Shown here: piece after piece, positions 5,301-6,037 of the stretch
Layout of the letters: every line of letters begins with the position of its first letter
Position numbering within the stretch: the stretch's first letter is position 1
Source of the DNA: DASYAN01 sp036501345
Lineage (GTDB): Bacteria > Chloroflexota > Ktedonobacteria > Ktedonobacterales > Ktedonobacteraceae
Assembly (NCBI GenBank): GCA_036501345.1
Contig: DASYAN010000557.1
Coordinates: 1-6,037 of the forward strand
Length of the DNA stretch: 6,037 nucleotides
Direction: 5' to 3'
The notes under the pieces: generated by a model
Databases searched by the model: none
What the model was told of the DNA's origin: nothing
What the model saw: only the letters and a program-made list of their open reading frames with translations
Position numbers and translations under genes: made by a program

Positions 5301-6037
5301 ATGACGAAACAAGTCGCCTTTCTTTTTCCAGGGCAAGGTAGTCAAGTTATAGGGATGGGAGCAGATATTTATGCGACATCAGAGGCTGCTAGGAGCGTCT
5401 TTAGAACCTTTGATGAAACCCTTGGTTTTCCACTAAGCGAAATCTGCTTTGACGGGCCTGAAGACACCTTGCGCTCAACAATCAATGCCCAACCAGCAAT
5501 TGTGGCAGTCAGTTTAGCTTATCTCGCTGCCTTTCAAGAATCCCTCTCTTCCCACGACTCGCATTGGTCATTACCGCTGATCCCCAGTTATACTGCAGGA
5601 CACAGCGTCGGGGAGGCCACTGCGCTCGTCTCTGCTGGAGCGGCCAACCTTAAAGATATCGCCTATCTGGTTCGCGAACGCGGACGCTTGATGCACGAAA
5701 CCGGAACAGCCTGCCCAGGAGGGATGGCAGCTATTATCGGTATGGATGAGGAGATCTTGCAAGAGACTTGTAGGGGAGCAACGCAGCAGATCAAAGCAAT
5801 GCTTGGCACAATGACACAAGCAGGAGAAGGCGAAGTCACTATTGCCAACTACAACGCTCCCGGGCAAATCGTTATCTCTGGCGATCTGCGTGCACTAGAA
5901 GTAGCCACCGCGCTGGCCACAGCACGTGGAGCCACACGAGCCATCCCTCTTTCCGTCAGTGGAGCCTTTCACTCACCCATCATGGCTTCGGCAGCTGACA
6001 AACTGGCACGCTTCATTATCAACGCTGATATTCACGA
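5301..6037 (+). CDS. fabD: Malonyl-CoA:ACP transacylase (FabD), 3' end outside the window
   Basis: Transfers malonyl from CoA to acyl carrier protein for fatty-acid chain extension in the cytoplasm. The first 245 residues are visible and the frame stays open to the window end. Landmarks: FLFPGQGSQ (residues 7-15), the nucleophile elbow GHSVGEATALV with catalytic S102, R127 in RERGRLM (the malonyl-carboxylate-binding Arg), GGMAAIIGM, NYNAPGQIVISG, and the catalytic His H224 in SGAFHSPIM. The glutamine of the C-terminal part is not in view. Compared with E. coli FabD there is extra sequence around residues 82-96 and 158-178. The ATG gives the usual family start (MTKQVAFLFPGQ) but has no clear Shine-Dalgarno sequence; in-frame GTG codons at 5265 and 5274 are alternatives, also without one. 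It lies 144 bp after rpmF, possibly in the same operon. A stand-alone polyketide acyltransferase is possible but less likely beside rpmF. Confidence 0.93.
   Translation, partial: MTKQVAFLFPGQGSQVIGMGADIYATSEAARSVFRTFDETLGFPLSEICFDGPEDTLRSTINAQPAIVAVSLAYLAAFQESLSSHDSHWSLPLIPSYTAGHSVGEATALVSAGAANLKDIAYLVRERGRLMHETGTACPGGMAAIIGMDEEILQETCRGATQQIKAMLGTMTQAGEGEVTIANYNAPGQIVISGDLRALEVATALATARGATRAIPLSVSGAFHSPIMASAADKLARFIINADIH

Noticed and set aside
5571..5867. A 98-codon minus-strand frame inside fabD
   Set aside because: It is antisense to conserved FabD motifs; the cysteine- and serine-rich translation is typical of a shadow frame.

Overview
The window looks like ordinary bacterial chromosome with about 50% GC and an AT-rich gene at its left edge. 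It carries seven protein-coding genes: five complete and two cut by the window ends. No rRNA, tRNA, CRISPR array, insertion sequence or phage gene is visible. The gene content fits a Gram-positive-like or Chloroflexota bacterium, possibly of the Ktedonobacteria type: a Bacillus-RocA-like P5C dehydrogenase, a four-cysteine L32, a YceD-rpmF-fabD series and a DUF4388/PATAN-like protein. This placement is a guess from family resemblance, not a demonstrated assignment.

Layout. (1) Positions 1-561, plus strand: the 3' part of a formyltransferase gene, about 35% GC in its first 240 bases. (2) Positions 562-678: a compact regulatory stretch with a good sigma70-type promoter (TTGACG, 17 bp, TATCAT) whose -10 lies inside an interrupted palindrome. 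(3) Positions 679-1458, plus strand: a DUF4388/PATAN-like protein with an unrecognised C-terminal half. (4) Positions 1464-2423, minus strand: a metallo-beta-lactamase-fold hydrolase, tail to tail with the previous gene and only 5 bp away. (5) Positions 2558-4141, minus strand: L-glutamate gamma-semialdehyde (P5C) dehydrogenase, 134 bp upstream of the hydrolase and on the same strand. (6) Positions 4142-4363: a divergent promoter region. (7) From 4364, plus strand: YceD (DUF177), ribosomal protein L32 (rpmF) and malonyl-CoA:ACP transacylase (fabD, cut by the window end). A hairpin lies between rpmF and fabD.

How the genes work together. The YceD-L32-FabD run is a form of the widely conserved cluster that links a 23S rRNA/ribosome-associated protein and a ribosomal protein to fatty-acid synthesis. 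Here plsX and fabH are not between rpmF and fabD. The P5C dehydrogenase performs the second step of proline breakdown (P5C to glutamate). No proline dehydrogenase is in view. The hydrolase downstream may share its transcript but has no obvious metabolic link to it. The formyltransferase probably belongs to a different, compositionally distinct neighbourhood to the left, possibly surface-sugar biosynthesis.

I found no convincing undescribed multi-gene system. The points most worth a second look are the promoter-overlapping palindrome at 583-603, the unassigned C-terminal domain of the DUF4388-like protein, the composition break near 561, and the hairpin plus weak ribosome-binding context before fabD.
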